Notes: generated by a model from the sequence alone, not told the origin. A DNA stretch of 64,000 nt from Owenia fusiformis (GCA_903813345.2 CAIIXF020000011.1:8022571-8086570); one strand, 5' to 3'. Counted from the stretch's first letter, positions 22,901 to 37,900 are shown. Numbers and translations are program-made.

Positions 22901-25900
22901 AATGAGGACTTAGACCTTACAACTTAACACCAGCCCATACATACATAGAGCCTCACATGTGGCCATGTGAATAGGTTATTCAGATAATGTTCGCATATTG
23001 TTTAACTATATAGCTTGTGTTCCTGCTACATACTGTAGTTGTTTCACTTCTTTTCTATGACATCGATTAAACATCTAAAGGATTGCCTATTAGTGTTGGT
23101 TGCAATTAAAGTATACATATCAATGTTGTCAACTACTGATCTGAATTTGATTGTGGGCTTGTCATGTTATATTACATATACATGTTCATTCATACAGATA
23201 AGATAACAACTTGCTCCTTGCCTCTATGCTGGTCCTTTCTGATTCTGATCACATTATAATAATTGTTTTACAGTGCAGAACAAGATCCTGAAGCTCCCTA
23301 TCTTCAAGCAAGACATAGAGAAGGTCCAGGCTTACTTTGGGGAGGACATGCCTGTCTTGTTTATTGTTACTAATCCTGCCTGTGCCCTCAAAATCAGATC
23401 ATGCTGCAGGATGAAACGTAGTGAAGGCACTTTCTATGACCCTGGCAGTACAGGTAAGTTACTTTTTAATATACTGCTTGACAGAAAGATATAATATTTT
23501 AAGCGATGTGCTTTTTTGCTGAGTTTTTAAGATGGTCAGATTTTAGGTATGATATTGTTCGTACTGTGTCTTCTTTTATATGATTGTTTATCATATTTTG
23601 ATATGTCATATGATGTCATATGTTAAAGTGTCTTTAAAAGTGTTAGGAGTCAGCAACGCCTTTCAGGTTATTATTTACAGGGAATACACCACTGTAGTTT
23701 TAATGAGACTTCCTTTTGTAAGATAAATAAACGTGAAAATCATTTCAATCAAAAGAAAAGTAAACTTTTAAATCATAACTAATCCAGTCAATTTTTGAGG
23801 TCACTGTTTATGATATTATTGTTTGAAACATTGGATTAAGATGTGAAGTTATGAGCATGTTGTTTGATTGATGTTGCCCTACCTGTTAAGAGGCCCATTG
23901 GGAGATAATCCCCAATGGGAGACATCTGAGGAGGTGTCATTGTGTATGATCTTATTGTTTGAAACATTGGATTAAGATGTGAAGTTATGAGCATGTTGTT
24001 TGATTGATGTTGCCCTACCTGTTAAGAGGCCCATTGGGAGATAATCCCCAATGGGAGACATCTGAGGAGATAGATGTCATTGTTTATGATCTTATTGTTT
24101 GAAAAATGGGATTAAGATGTGAAGTAATGAGCATGTTGTTTGATTGATGTTGCCCTACCTGTAGAGAGACCCATTTGGAGATAATCCAATTACAGAATCA
24201 TGAACAAATGTTGAGAAACAGTATTTTCTCTATCAAAAAGAATATCTTGAGTAGCATCAAAACAAACAACAATTTCGTATGTCTACATCTTCAATCAAAT
24301 GATGTTGTTAGCATATGTGAGTTTTCTAATTTTAAATCAACAATTGCCCAAAGTTTCAATTGCACAAATGTGTCTTGTCAAATTAAAAACAGCCTCCCTT
24401 TCAATGTTTTCTAGTGACATAGATTCAATAGATATTTTTTATTCCATCATCATTTTAATTAACATTTAATTTAACATTGGTAGGGAGGTTCCTCGCTCAT
24501 AGCCCAGTTAACTTTTGGGACTTAAATTGATATGTTGACTGAGTCACTAGACTTGCATGTTTTTTTGGTTTTTTTAAATAAAATTTATTTCAGTTAAACA
24601 TAGTTATTTACATGTATGGTACAAAGATGAGGTTTCAAATTCATAAAGAGTATTTAATGGCCTAGTCACATAGCCCGGCCGATGAGGTTCCGATGAGCCA
24701 GCGATGCAATTTTCACCGAACTCGGCGGAACACCGGCCGGACATCCGTGGCGTTTGTTGCTTAAAACCGCATCGGTGGCAGCTCGGTGAAATTTTAACTT
24801 CGGAGTTAAATTTCACCGGGCTCTCACCGAGCTCCCTCATCGCAGCCCCATCGTAACCACATCAGAACACACGTCGGCCGGTGCACGGCCGAGTATCGGT
24901 CGGTGTCCCGTGTATCTGAGACAACCAGAGGACGAGGTTTTTTTAACGGACACCGGCCGAGCTCCGACCGAGCTCCGGCCGATGTGGGACAGAGCCTTGG
25001 AAAGTATAGTACCTGAAGATGTCCGGACGGAGTCCGTTCACGTCACCGAGCTCTGCTTCCGATGAGGAGAGCTCGGTGGCACCAATAAAATCCACCGAGC
25101 TCTACCGATGCCGGACATCGGCCGGGCTATGTGACTAGGCCATAAGTTACTCACACATTTTTCAATATACCATTTGTGAATAGATAACTTTGCTATCAGT
25201 ATATTTTTGAAATTCTTTACTTTACCTATATTCCATATATTTGATTGGCAGTTATATTTGGGAAATGTTTAGTCTAAAATTCAGCAACTGCTTTGCATTT
25301 AACAAAATGATGCTCTAAATTATCTATTTCATCACAGCTTAAACATTTGCTTGAATTTAAAATACCATATCTATGCAGTAAAAGATTACATGGATATATT
25401 GAATGTAAAATCTTCCAGTGTAGTATAATTAGGTCTGTTGCTGTAGTACAATTTCTTGCATTAAGTCAGGTTTTTCCTGTTAACACTTCATTTTTGAATG
25501 CAATCTTACAAACCTGTTTTTCTATTAAAATTTTCCTAAAATCTTGAACATTTAAGTACTGCACATCTGTAGACCTGCATGTATAAATTGCCAACATTGT
25601 TTAGATTTCTGGTGCCAGTTTTGACTAAATTGAACTAAAATTGCAGTATTAATATGGTATGTGTTTTGCGGCTATTGTTGTTTAAAGGATTATTTCTGAT
25701 TATTTACATCACTGTAGTGTTTTGAGACTTCCTTTAATTAAGCAATCACTTTATGTAATCAGACATAAAACATGTTTATTTATGAACTTTTGTAAGATAA
25801 ATAAACATAAAAATAAAATCATTTTAATCAAAAGAACAGTCAACAATTAAATCATAACTAATCCAGTCAATTTTTGAGGGCATTGTTTTTAATTGTTTAA

Positions 25901-28900
25901 AACATGGGATTAAGATGTGAAGTTATGAGTATGTTGTTTGATTGATGTTGCCCTACCTGTAGAGAGACCCATGATGAGATAATCCCCAATGGGAGACATC
26001 TGAGGAGGTTTTAATCCAATAATACACACATGAGGAAGTGTTGACAGACATCTGAGTAAATTGTTTTTTACCTGATGATTTGGGATTATATGAGATTAAC
26101 TACCTGTTGGTATAAATACTGAGGAGTTGCCATGGTCACCTCACTTGTCTCCTAGAGCTCAAAGTATTATCAACACATCATCAGCACTACCAACAGCAAC
26201 AACATAACACAGCAGAGAAACACTTGAAGAATAACTTCAGCAAATCTTAAGACGATGTATCACAGAAGCAAGCTAACAATTGACACCTCAGGGAGCTCCA
26301 CCAGGGATGTGATCCCAACTGCAGGCTGCGACAAGGAAGCAGCAGCCAGCACTGATGGGGGCCTTACAAGTCTCCTGATTGATGAGATTCCTGGGTACCT
26401 TACCCCGCCACCTACCCCAGTGACACCTGGCCTGCCATTGACCATCACAGCAATCCTAGAGGATGACTTTAAGCCAAACATCCAGGATGTTCACCAAGGA
26501 GATGCTCAACATGAAGACAGAGTTGCTGATCTTGGTACCACAGGCTGGGACGGTGATGCTGCTACTGCCTTGGGACTTGCTGCTGTCGTGTCTTCATCTA
26601 CAAATGATGCATCTGCTATTAATTTGGATAACCCCGCCTCTACTGATATTCCCCCACTTGCTGTTTCAACTGCTGCATCAGCTTCCCCTGCTGTGACACA
26701 AGTGACAAGTCGGCCCCTTGCTAGGGGGCATCGAAGAGGACACCTGACTGCAACAGTGAAGCAAGAACTAGAACGTGCTTACAGGTTCAGCCCTTACCCT
26801 AGTCCTGCCATCAGACAGAAGCTGAGCAGCATTACCAAGATGACAGACAATAGCATACAGGTATGTAGAATTATAGCAGTAAAATAAGTCATAGTGCTGT
26901 TCTTACTATTCATGCATTGATCATTGATTTAAAGGACTTTTGAAAGGAAATTATCCATATGTATTTAGCTCTAAAGTGCTAAATAATTGTGTTATAAAAT
27001 TGAAATAATGTTCAACATTGCCACCTTTGTAAAATGGTCTTGTTGCTTATTACAGCTATCTACAGATGTAAATGTATTTTAAATCATCTGATATTTGTAT
27101 TTTCAGAAATGGTTCTCACGACGTAGACAGACCTCGACACAACAGCGCAACCAGATTCTCCTAGATAACCTGCCAATAGTTCTCTCTCCATCGGAGAGGA
27201 ATGCCATCTATACTAGCGAGTGGAGTTCAACTGAAACAACGATAGCTGACACTTTGAATGGTCCTGAACTGAGCTCCAACCATCACTCAACGTCACAGCT
27301 TAGACACTTGTAATAATTAGTTCGCTGTAATGGAATCACACCACATGAAATTGTAAATATTACATTAGGAATTGTAAATATTGATCAACATCGCATCGTT
27401 GTTCAACTATAAGGACATTATCAAATTACTTATGAAGTCACTTCTTATCGCACCAACATGAACTTGAAGATAGGATCACATGTTCACTCATATGGCAGGC
27501 TAAATTCAACTGAACACTTGTTCTCCTTGGGGACTCATGCCAGCATCTTTGAATATGTGCCACATTTGGTTGAATGATTTAAATGCCGCAGTTGGACTAT
27601 TTGATTAGTGTATCCTACTCCAATGTGACATGATGATTATGCTGTCACATTTGGATTCTATTATTTATTGGTCATCAGCCATTTTGATCACTTTTTGAAT
27701 GAATGATTGGTTTAAAACATGTGTACACATGTGATTGTGTATAATTCATTGATCTCATTGTAAATACACCTTCCATCTTAACTACATAAACAATTTGTAA
27801 ATATTGTACATGTTAATTGGACATAGATGTAAATAAAATCTTAAAATGAATGTGAGGTATTATATTATTATTTAACATTAAGTTTGTGGCTAATAAGATT
27901 ATACTTATTTGCACTTCCCCTCCCCCAACTAATTCTATTCTATTCTCCCATATTATTCAAATTGTTAATGTTTTCCCATTAAATGCCATTCAGCATTTTT
28001 CTCCATGTAAATGTATTTCAGGCCATCCTACTGTCTAACAATTTGAACTTACATAGCAAATGAAGTTTGTATAGGAATATTATATAAAGAGAATGTTTTC
28101 ATTCTGAACAATACTTCAGATGTTGGGTTAGATGTGCAGAATGACTGCAATTTTTCAGATACATTTTCATATATCTAGTTGAAGTTGACACAAATTGAGG
28201 AGCAAAGCATGAATCTGTCAATTCTTTTGGAAGTGAAGCAGCATTAATTTATGTTTCATATATAGATCTGGCTACGTCCTTGTTGGTACTCCTACCTACT
28301 AATACAGTGCAGTGTGTTTTAGTTGATGGCCGCTATATGGGATACCTTAATATGCATTTAGCCCTTTATATGTCACACTCGCTTGTAGACATAATGATAT
28401 ATACCCAAATCTTAAAACTCATTTATCATAGGATATCCTCCATTTATGTGTTTCAGTTGAGAATGAGAAGAGGATCACAATCCTCCTTGAAGGCATCAGT
28501 GGAGAGGACCAAGACAAACTACATGAGATATTTGATGAAATCACCAAGTCTAATGGGAAAGAGGAGCCAATACTTCAGGAGATTGAGATCTCTGCAGCTA
28601 ATGACACTCTTCTCAAGTGTGCACCCCCTCATGCCAGGAAACAGGTATGATTGGCTATGAATAGTCACATGACTTGGATGACTCTCAATCTGATTTGGGA
28701 GTGGAGATTGTATAGCTAATTCTGTTATCATTTCGGTATATATTTCCGGGGAAATCCATTCATTGTTTAGGATAGTATTATCAAAGGGAAATGAATGGTG
28801 ACCCACAAGAAGACTTCCACTCTTATTTATGTTCAAGTGTAATTTATAATCATCATTTTTATGTTTTAACAGTTATACTGTATAAATGAAATATGTGTAA

Positions 28901-31900
28901 CATTAATTTTTCCAAAATTAATTTATGGTATAAGGTCGTAATTCAACTGTCATTTACTGCAATCCCTCTGGAAATATTGATATCTTCTTTGTGATATTCC
29001 ATATATCCAATCCCTCTGGCTGAATAGCTACTTTATGCATATTAGAGTCACTGCATGCCTGTTTCTTTATATTATTACCACCTTGCCAGGCCAGTTCTAG
29101 GGGTTTTAGTGCTAGTTTAGAGGGTGTTCATTTTACTATATCGACCTGAGCAATATGTGATGTCAAAGTGGTGGTCAAGAATGCATTTCAGACCTATCGA
29201 GAATGAATTTAACGACCGGCAATTTTCCCCGAGAAACTAGATATCGTTCAGTGCGTAAGATTTTCTTGCTGTTTCAGTCCTGGTCGTTAACGGTGGTAAT
29301 AATACTAATAACATCATTCCAATATTTCACTATATTGCCCGCAGAAATGATGTTATTGTACTATTATTGTTTATTTCTTTTCAGGTTGAGAATCTGAGTA
29401 AGAGTCAATGTGGAGATGATGAAGATGAGGAAGAAGAGGATGAGGACATGGATGAAGACATGGAGGAGGGAGAGATTCCTCCTAAAGCTGTATTCAAAGG
29501 TCCTGTAGAAAAGTAAGATATCAATACTTATGACTACAAGTTTTAGCATGTTGAGCCAAACTTCGAATCTTAGATACTGCTATTCAAAAACTAGTTCCTT
29601 CTTATACCCCAGTTGCTCCAAAATGGCAGAAATTATCCAAAGTGACTAAATATTTTGCATGTTTATTGGACTAGCAATGTTTCTCCTCTATTTACTTTAC
29701 TTTTTGTGTTTATTTCAGGATGTGTACTTACCCCCCACCTCCAACTGTGGGTGGCATCACAGTGACCAATGAGGATCTGTTTTGTCTCGGGGATGGAGAA
29801 TTCCTCAATGATGTCATCATCGACTTTTATCTCAAGTAGGTTAATTCTCTTTCAAATTCATAAACTAGTACAAAACTATTATTACATTGTATGAGATTAT
29901 CAAACATGCTATGCATCTTTTGGCCATATTGTTTACTTTCATTTACTAGGTCAGATAATAATACCATATAGCCTTGAAATGCCATGTGAAACTTCCAATC
30001 AGAACTAAATAATATGTAGTTTCCTTTGATTTAAAATGTAATACAATAAATTCAATAAAATTTGATTTACCATGTAAATGATGTTTTCCCTGCTATAGGT
30101 GGTTGTTCTTTGAGAAGTTAACGGAAGAGGACAGGAAGAGAACGCACATCTTCAGCTCATTCTTCTACAGACGACTTATGCAGAAACTTCACACATCACA
30201 GGAGGAGAAAGATATAAACCTCACGTACGTATGATGTGTAGTTCATGCTTAAATGTATTCATGAGCCTCTATTTTTAATCTTAAAACCACTTTGAAATGG
30301 ATTTTTCAGTATCATCTGTGGATATCGAATTCATCGGTCAGTTCCTTGTTTAGATTTTAAAGATCTTGAAAAGTCTATTTTACCACACTGGAATCCTTTG
30401 AGATGTTGCAAAAATGCAAGTTCTCACAAGATTCATTGATACAAAAATAGAAACTGACTTGTAGTAAAGTAACAGATCTAAAGGACACTAGTCTAGACAT
30501 TACAAAAAAGTAAGGGAAAAAAATAAGTACATCATGGTTATACTAGTAGAAGCGTTGAAAACATACATTCAGTGTAACAGGAAATATGAAGCGTGACACT
30601 ATTTTAAAGTATATGAATATATTGTGCTTTTTTGTATATGTTTCATTATATTCCAGGCCTCTGCAGAAGCGTCACGCCCGTGTAAAAAAGTGGACCAGAA
30701 ATGTGGACCTCTTTTCTAAAGACTTCATCATCATTCCTATTAATGAAAGGTACATTTAAAGCCCCTTATGTGTTTTAAGCTCACAGAATAATGTTAAAAC
30801 CATGTCTCCTTTGTATATTTACAAAATACACTAAAACTCCCAATGTTCTTTATATACCACCTTCAACCAGTTAATGTTATATACTTTCATATTAAGATTA
30901 GATTCAAGACTAGAAAGTTTGAAAGTTTTGAACTCAGAATCTATGTGAAATGATACATGAACTTACGAAATGAAACAACAAATAATAAAAAGACCAGGAC
31001 AGGTGGAGGCTCAAAGTTTAGGCATAAATGTTCTACACCACAGAAATATTGGACGCTGCTCAATTTCATTCAACCATTATATTGTGCCTAGTAATACCAG
31101 TTAAATGTTGGGATTATGATTTGTATAAAATTCTTATATTCCAGTGCCCATTGGTACTTGGCCGTTGTTTGTTTCATTGGAATGAAGACGCCCAAGACAG
31201 AAACAACAATTATTCCATCTCATAAAGTGTCATCGTACTTAGCTACACTCCCATCTAGTGTCAAGATTATGATACCAGCCAAACCAAAGATGACCCTAAA
31301 GCAGAAGGAGAAACAGGTGGATGGGGCAGATAACAAATCAAATGTCACTAATGCCAAATCTAATGCACCTGACATCAAAGCTAGTGTCTCAGAGAGCAAG
31401 TCTGAAGCCTCAGATACTAAACCTAAAAGTTCCAATTCTGACACTGGGGATGATAAATCTGAGAAAACGGGTGGATCTTTAAATAATAAACAGAATGCTG
31501 CCAGTATTAATAAAAATGAGAAATCTCAAAGCAAAGACAATAAAATGAGTCCTGCTGCTGAAAATGAGTCAACTCCTGAAACTAGAACTAATTCTGAGAA
31601 AAAAGACAATAAAATAAAAACTGAATCAAAGGATAAAAACTCTGTTGGAGATAATCAAACAAGAAATGAAGATTCGGAAAGTGAGTCTAAGAAAGTTGAC
31701 AGTAAAGAACAAACTGATGGTTCAAATAAAACAGCTGGAGCCAGTAAAGCTGCTGAAGCATCAAATGAAACAAACTCTCGTGAGAAAGCTGCTATGGAGG
31801 CAGACCTCTCAGAATCACAAGATACAGATGATGATAAGTTAGATGCAGATTCCCTCGACTCAACATTGGAAAAACTTGCCACAGATTATGCCAGTGATAG

Positions 31901-34900
31901 TGAGGAATCCAAACAAAGCAGTAAATCTCGGGAATCCCCACAGGAGGAACAGCAAATGTTGGAATTCCAGGTAAAGTGAACATATCGTCTCATTGCATGC
32001 ATATCCTCTGCTAGTTTTGAACAAAATCTAATTGAAAATTTACTATGTTGAAATAATTATGTGAAGCGTTAAGAAAGAACCTGCCAAAGATGACAAAATT
32101 GTTAGCATTTATTTACTATCAACCAATGTATAACTAGCTATTGTACAAAAACCTCTCACTATCCATCTTTCCTTTATATATCACTTAGAATGTTTTTACT
32201 GCATTGCAGGTGACTGTCAATGACACGAAGGATGACGATTCCAATGATTCATCTACATCTAATGATAAACAGGTATGTAATGACAACTTTGCTTCTTGCA
32301 AATTGATAATGTAATATAAATTGTATTTAAGATCAGGTTGCTCTGACTTGTGGCTTTTCACATCCATATTAGGATATTATACTGGATTTGTATGATTTAT
32401 AGGTTTATCGGCTCACATGATAAATAAATGGAATCAGTGACATATCTGTTTGTTCATCTGTTCAATGTTCATCCATTCAGGATATAACTCAAATAGGGGT
32501 TGATGGAATTCGATCAAACTTTATAGGCTAAATATATTATATAATGAAATAATCATTAGATATGAATTTGCATACATTATTTTAACGTATTGTGAAGTAA
32601 GTGATGCTTTTTATGTGCTAGTTTACCTGATGGCATTTTTCAAAATCAGGCATTTATTCAAAATAGCTGTTCTATAAGGAATTTCAGTTCTAATATGTGG
32701 AAAGGTAATAGTACCAAGGGAAAGGTCACACTCATATTAGATGAGCTCATATTAAAATGGCAGTACATGCAATAACTACAAAATTGGAAGATTGTGAATG
32801 ATACTATTGGGAGGTTTATTTCAGAATTATATTGCCAATCTCTACAGTAACACCACATCACATTTCATCAAAAACTTTATGAATTATGAATGAAAATATC
32901 ACATTTGTGACAAGGGTCGATTCAAAATTCGAAACATAGGTGTTTGCATCTTAAATGTGCCTTAGGAATAGATCACTTAACTCACTGAAAGGTTTGATGT
33001 AAGGGTAATATTGTAATTTTTGTAGTATTTTAAACAATGTTTGCTATTTTTATGCTTTTATATGCTTTTATTGATTACTTTTGGGGACAAAGACCTATTT
33101 TACCTCATATTTATATTAGACTATAAATATTCTTATTTGCTAAAAGATTTCTGTTGATCATGGTAAAATTCCTGTTCTTTATTTATTTTGCTAATTTTTT
33201 ATAATATCATTTTAATACATAAAATTTTTCTCATCAAATGTATGAAAAGGTAATTAAGTTTTTCCCCAAAATTTAGCAGGAGGCGCTTCATCATTCTAGC
33301 TTATAAGCAACAAATTAATTCTAAATTTCTACCTGTATGGCCACATTTGTTCTTCAAAATCTTAGAACTGACTACAGAGGCAACCAAAATTTTCAGAAAG
33401 GTCAGAAAGGCCTCAGTAAGAATCCCTATTTGAACCAATTAGAATTGAAAATATATATCCAGTAACATTATTTAATTGGTTGAGACTCAGTCAACCAATG
33501 TCCTTCTGAGATAATGAAGATTTCATGAAATCCCCATGATGATAGCATGGGGATATGATGATACCCCATGTTAAGTCAATGGTAATCATCATGTGGATAT
33601 CATGAAATCCTCATTTTCTCAGAAGCAGAGTGGTTGATTAAGCCTCAACCAGTAGAAATATGTTACTGATCATCTTTTATATCAACCCCAGTTGGTTAGA
33701 GAATAGGGGTTCTTAAACAGGAGATTTTACTTTTGATTTCCAAGCTTTTGGTTACCTCTGCCACACACAAGTCTAACAGAACCCTCAACATCTAGTTTTA
33801 GCCTCTCTGTTTTGACATTTTCCTGTAGAAACTTGGTGCACATTTGTTCTCTGGTGTTTTTGGATTCGGTTTCAATCCTCTCATCTTCTTTTTGTCTTCA
33901 CAGATGTAAGTGATTTCTTTCTTTGTCTGGTCGGTTTCTGTCAGCAATCCACGTAGGCTTGATGTGTTACATTGTGGGTATTTTGCCACTCTAGTTTTGA
34001 ATACCACAAGACAAAATCGTATGGAATAATTTGCGATAAGCTAGTTATTAAGCTTGTTATTATGGTCTTACTAGTGGTTATTATTGAGTAATGGTACAGG
34101 TATTCGATATGGTATTGCAGCTTACACTTAAGTAATGGTACACGTATCCTTGGATTTTAGGCCCGAATACCGAGGTTTATTTTTTTAATTATCGTGTATT
34201 ATTATTTTGTGTTAATATTAGTTAACCATATAACTATTGGCATGATATGATAACCTTGTTATATTAATATAGCGCATAGGCGTAGCCAGGGGGATGCGAT
34301 GTGTGCGATCGCACCCCCCCCCCTCCATAACCAATGAAAATAGAACCATTAGATAGAAGAAAAAAGTCTTAAAATGCTTTTTATTTGAAGCTTCTAGCTC
34401 GATTTTGAACGAAGTTGCACCAATTTTTGTAAAATTCAAAACAAATCTTCAAAAACATTTTTTATACCACGATCGCACCCCCCCCCCCTCCCCCCGACTG
34501 AAAGCTGGCTACGCCACTGTAACGTGTAATCAATACGCTACATTTTGTATGTTCAATTTGTATACTAAAAACTGTTATTAATCCACAAATTTAGATGAAG
34601 ACAAGATAAAAATTTGAATCAAGAATGAAAAGGTGTCTAAGTATATGATTCTTAAGGGTAATGCATATTTGAATTAAACAGAGGCGGGTTAATTTATATT
34701 GTGCTATGAATTACGCTATTATTCAAAATTGCAGCTAAGATGCCTGTTTTACGATACCCTGCGTGCAGAGTCTAGTTAAACTACACTAAGACGAAGCTCT
34801 CTTTTAGTGAAGTCAAACGAATGCAAAGGGTAGTTTTATGAAAAATATCACGGAAGATGTATTCTAGATATCAGTAGTATTCTCAGAAATTTATTATCCG

Positions 34901-37900
34901 AAACGGATAACATCTGGCCACTCAGACAAACAATCGCAGACATAGGCTAAGCTTGTTTATTTAACAGTTAGATTTGTTGACTTACCGATCCGTATTTCAA
35001 TCTCCGGGAAGACGTTCTTTTCACTTTGTATTTGCGTGCAGTGTAATATAAGTTGATACTTTTGTTCAAAAATGTACTTTTAATGGCCATTTTATGCCTT
35101 TTATTTTCAAATTATGTTTTGTTTGGATGTCAGTGTGAAAAGTCAAGAAACGTCAACCCCGACTTTAAATTGTTTTAAAATGTTGGTTAATCACTTATGG
35201 CAAATCACAAGGTTGATGATGTCAACGGACCATGATCGTGGAAGGCTATCAATATCAGGTGTATATCGCATAGAAAATAAATATAGCTAATTTTTCGCAC
35301 TGATATGATGATGACTATTCTGGCGAATCGGGTAGATATTTCTCAGTTTTTTCCGGTAATAAAACTATTCATTTCTATCAATTTTACAAACGGGGTCCTT
35401 TGAATGCACATTAAAACTATAAAAGTATTTATTGGGTGTACATACTCGTTCTGTCATGTTACTTACATTTCATTTGCAAGTTGTCCACATATTAATCCGG
35501 CGTTTTGTTTAATCAAATTTCCCGCCCCTTGAGGTTTCCGACTGTAAAACTTAATATTTAATACTAACCAATGCATCAGTTAATATTTTCAGAATACAAA
35601 TTTTCCATTTTTATTTCTCTGATAGATAAAGTCTCATTTTGAATCTGTTCGTGTATTAAAGAGTATGCTTTTATAATGCCGTGGTCACATTTGCTCAGAT
35701 TTTCAGCACCGGCGCCCGGCCGTTGAGTATTTTGTTCAAAATTGTATTCAATTCTGAACAAAATACTCAATCGGCCGGGCGCCGTAATGAAAATCGGAAC
35801 AAATGTTACCAAGTCATAACTGATGAAAAATCAAATGAGAACATGAACATGGATAATAGGGGAACTATTACGCTGCGTGCAGAGTCTAATTATAAACTAC
35901 GAGAAGACGAAACTCTCATTAGAGAAGTGAAGTCGAACGAATGCAAAGGGTACGGTACTATAGAAGGGGATCATATAAAAGCACGATCTATTTCACAACG
36001 CCTTTAACTTTTGTTCTTCAACTGTTGCCCTCTGTGCATTTCAAAAATAAAATATCTTAATCTGATTTGTTCCACCTTTCTTTTCGCTCAGTTCTGCACT
36101 ATTATTTCCATATGTTGTTTATGATTATGTCATTTGCGAAATAGCTGTAAGACATTATGAGAATGAATATGGGAGTTTCCACGATAATGTTGTTCACATG
36201 ATTTTATACACATACCTGCATAACAATCGGAGACAGAAGTCTTAATATTGTCCAATAAAAAATGAGAATCTAACATTTAATGATAACAAAAGGATTAATT
36301 GCTTAGTTCTCTTTGTTTTAGTTTTTGTTTTCTTAAATGCGGAAGTGTACCAACATCACCTAGATTACATAAGAGATCATCTAACAGTCTAAAATTGCTT
36401 TCAATTGCAAGTTAATGCATTCCGACCAAAATTTGTATACCTGTAATTGGGGGGGGGGGGGGGCGATGTTACATCACATAACTACAACGTTCATATAGAA
36501 ATATACAATAAGCATGTCCGTATAAAAGCTAAAATTATAAAAACTCATTTCAAAGTCATTCTGTTCATGGAAGCGTCAAGTTATGAAAAACAATGCTAAA
36601 CACTCAAACAAATCGACTTGATTACCTTTGAAAACTTCTTGAGAGGAAATGGACAAATGTATTTTTCTAACTCATTAGAACGTCTGTCTGATTGAAATAC
36701 TATTTTTAAATACAAACATAAATGATTTAATCTTGGTCAGAAGTCTGAACATTGTCCAACAAAATAATAAGAATCTAACATTTAATGATTACAAAAGGAT
36801 TAATTGCTATATAGTCTTTGTCTTAGTCTTTGTTTTTCTAACGGCGGAAGTGTACCAACATCACCTTGATTACAGAAGAGATCATCTAACAGTCTAAAAT
36901 TGCTTTTAATTCCCGGGTTTTGATTACATTTTATGTATAGACTTTTTTGCCTCTATTCTCATTTTTAAACCTGTTTCTGTTTGCTTATTATCCCATCGAA
37001 CGAAGTTCGGAGGGATATAGGGAACGCCTCCGTCCGTCCGTCCGTACGTACGTCCGTCCGTACGTACGTCCGTCCGTACGTACGTCCGTACGTACGTACG
37101 TCCGTCCGTCCGTCTGTCCGTCCGTCCGTCCGGGCAATAACTCAAATTCCGTTGACCCGATTTTGTTCATATTTTGTACACATATACCTTATGGGAGTAG
37201 AAGTTCTGCTTGAAAGCCGATTTTCAAAATGGACGCTCATTTCAAAAATGGCGGCCATTTTAGTGCCGATTTTACAGTAATTTAGGTGCAATATGTAAAA
37301 CTGTTATATCAATATGTTTTAAATGTAAAAAAATTATAAAGGACATAAATAATGCTACAAATGTAGATATTAAAGAAGCACATGGCAGCCATCTTGAAAA
37401 ATGGCGGCCTTTACTCGTCATTTTACGATTTTTGCTATAACTCAAAAAATAGTGGAGCGATTTTGTTCATATTTGGTATGTGAATACTATAAGCATTGTA
37501 CACTGTCTAAAGACACTTTTGGTAGAAGGCGGCCATTTTGAAATTTTTTTTGAAAAATGGCCGCCATTTTAACATGTTTTACTATAACTCGAAAAGTAGT
37601 GGAGCGATTTTGTTCATATTTGGTATGTGAATACTATAAGCATGGCACACTGTCCTATGACACTTTTGTTAGAAGGCGGCCATTTTGAAAATGTTTTTGA
37701 AAAATGGCCGCCATTTTAACGTATTTTACTATAACTCGAAAAGTAGTGGAGCAATTTTGTTCATATTTGATATGTGAATACTCTAAGCATGGCACATTGT
37801 CCAATAAAACTTTGGGGAGTAGTCGGCCATTTTGAAAAATGGCCACCATTTTTATGTGTGTTATTTTACAAGTACGTGTGCGATTTTTCAAAAATTTTAG

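Noticed and set aside
22537-22955. CRISPR-like array
   Set aside because: Contiguous tandem units without unique spacers in a eukaryotic intron.
26260-26696. Alternative frames over the homeobox exon
   Set aside because: Shadows of the ATG frame that contains the homeodomain and has matching splice sites.
28280-28660. 126-residue frame overlapping SENP6 exon 10
   Set aside because: Uses a different frame from the phase-consistent exon; the upstream part is non-coding.
36924-37280. Open frames on both strands encoding [10 protein letters not shown] or [10 protein letters not shown] repeats
   Set aside because: Translations of the CCGT/ACGT microsatellite in the rolling-circle element; the same occurs at 58900, 60900 and 63000.
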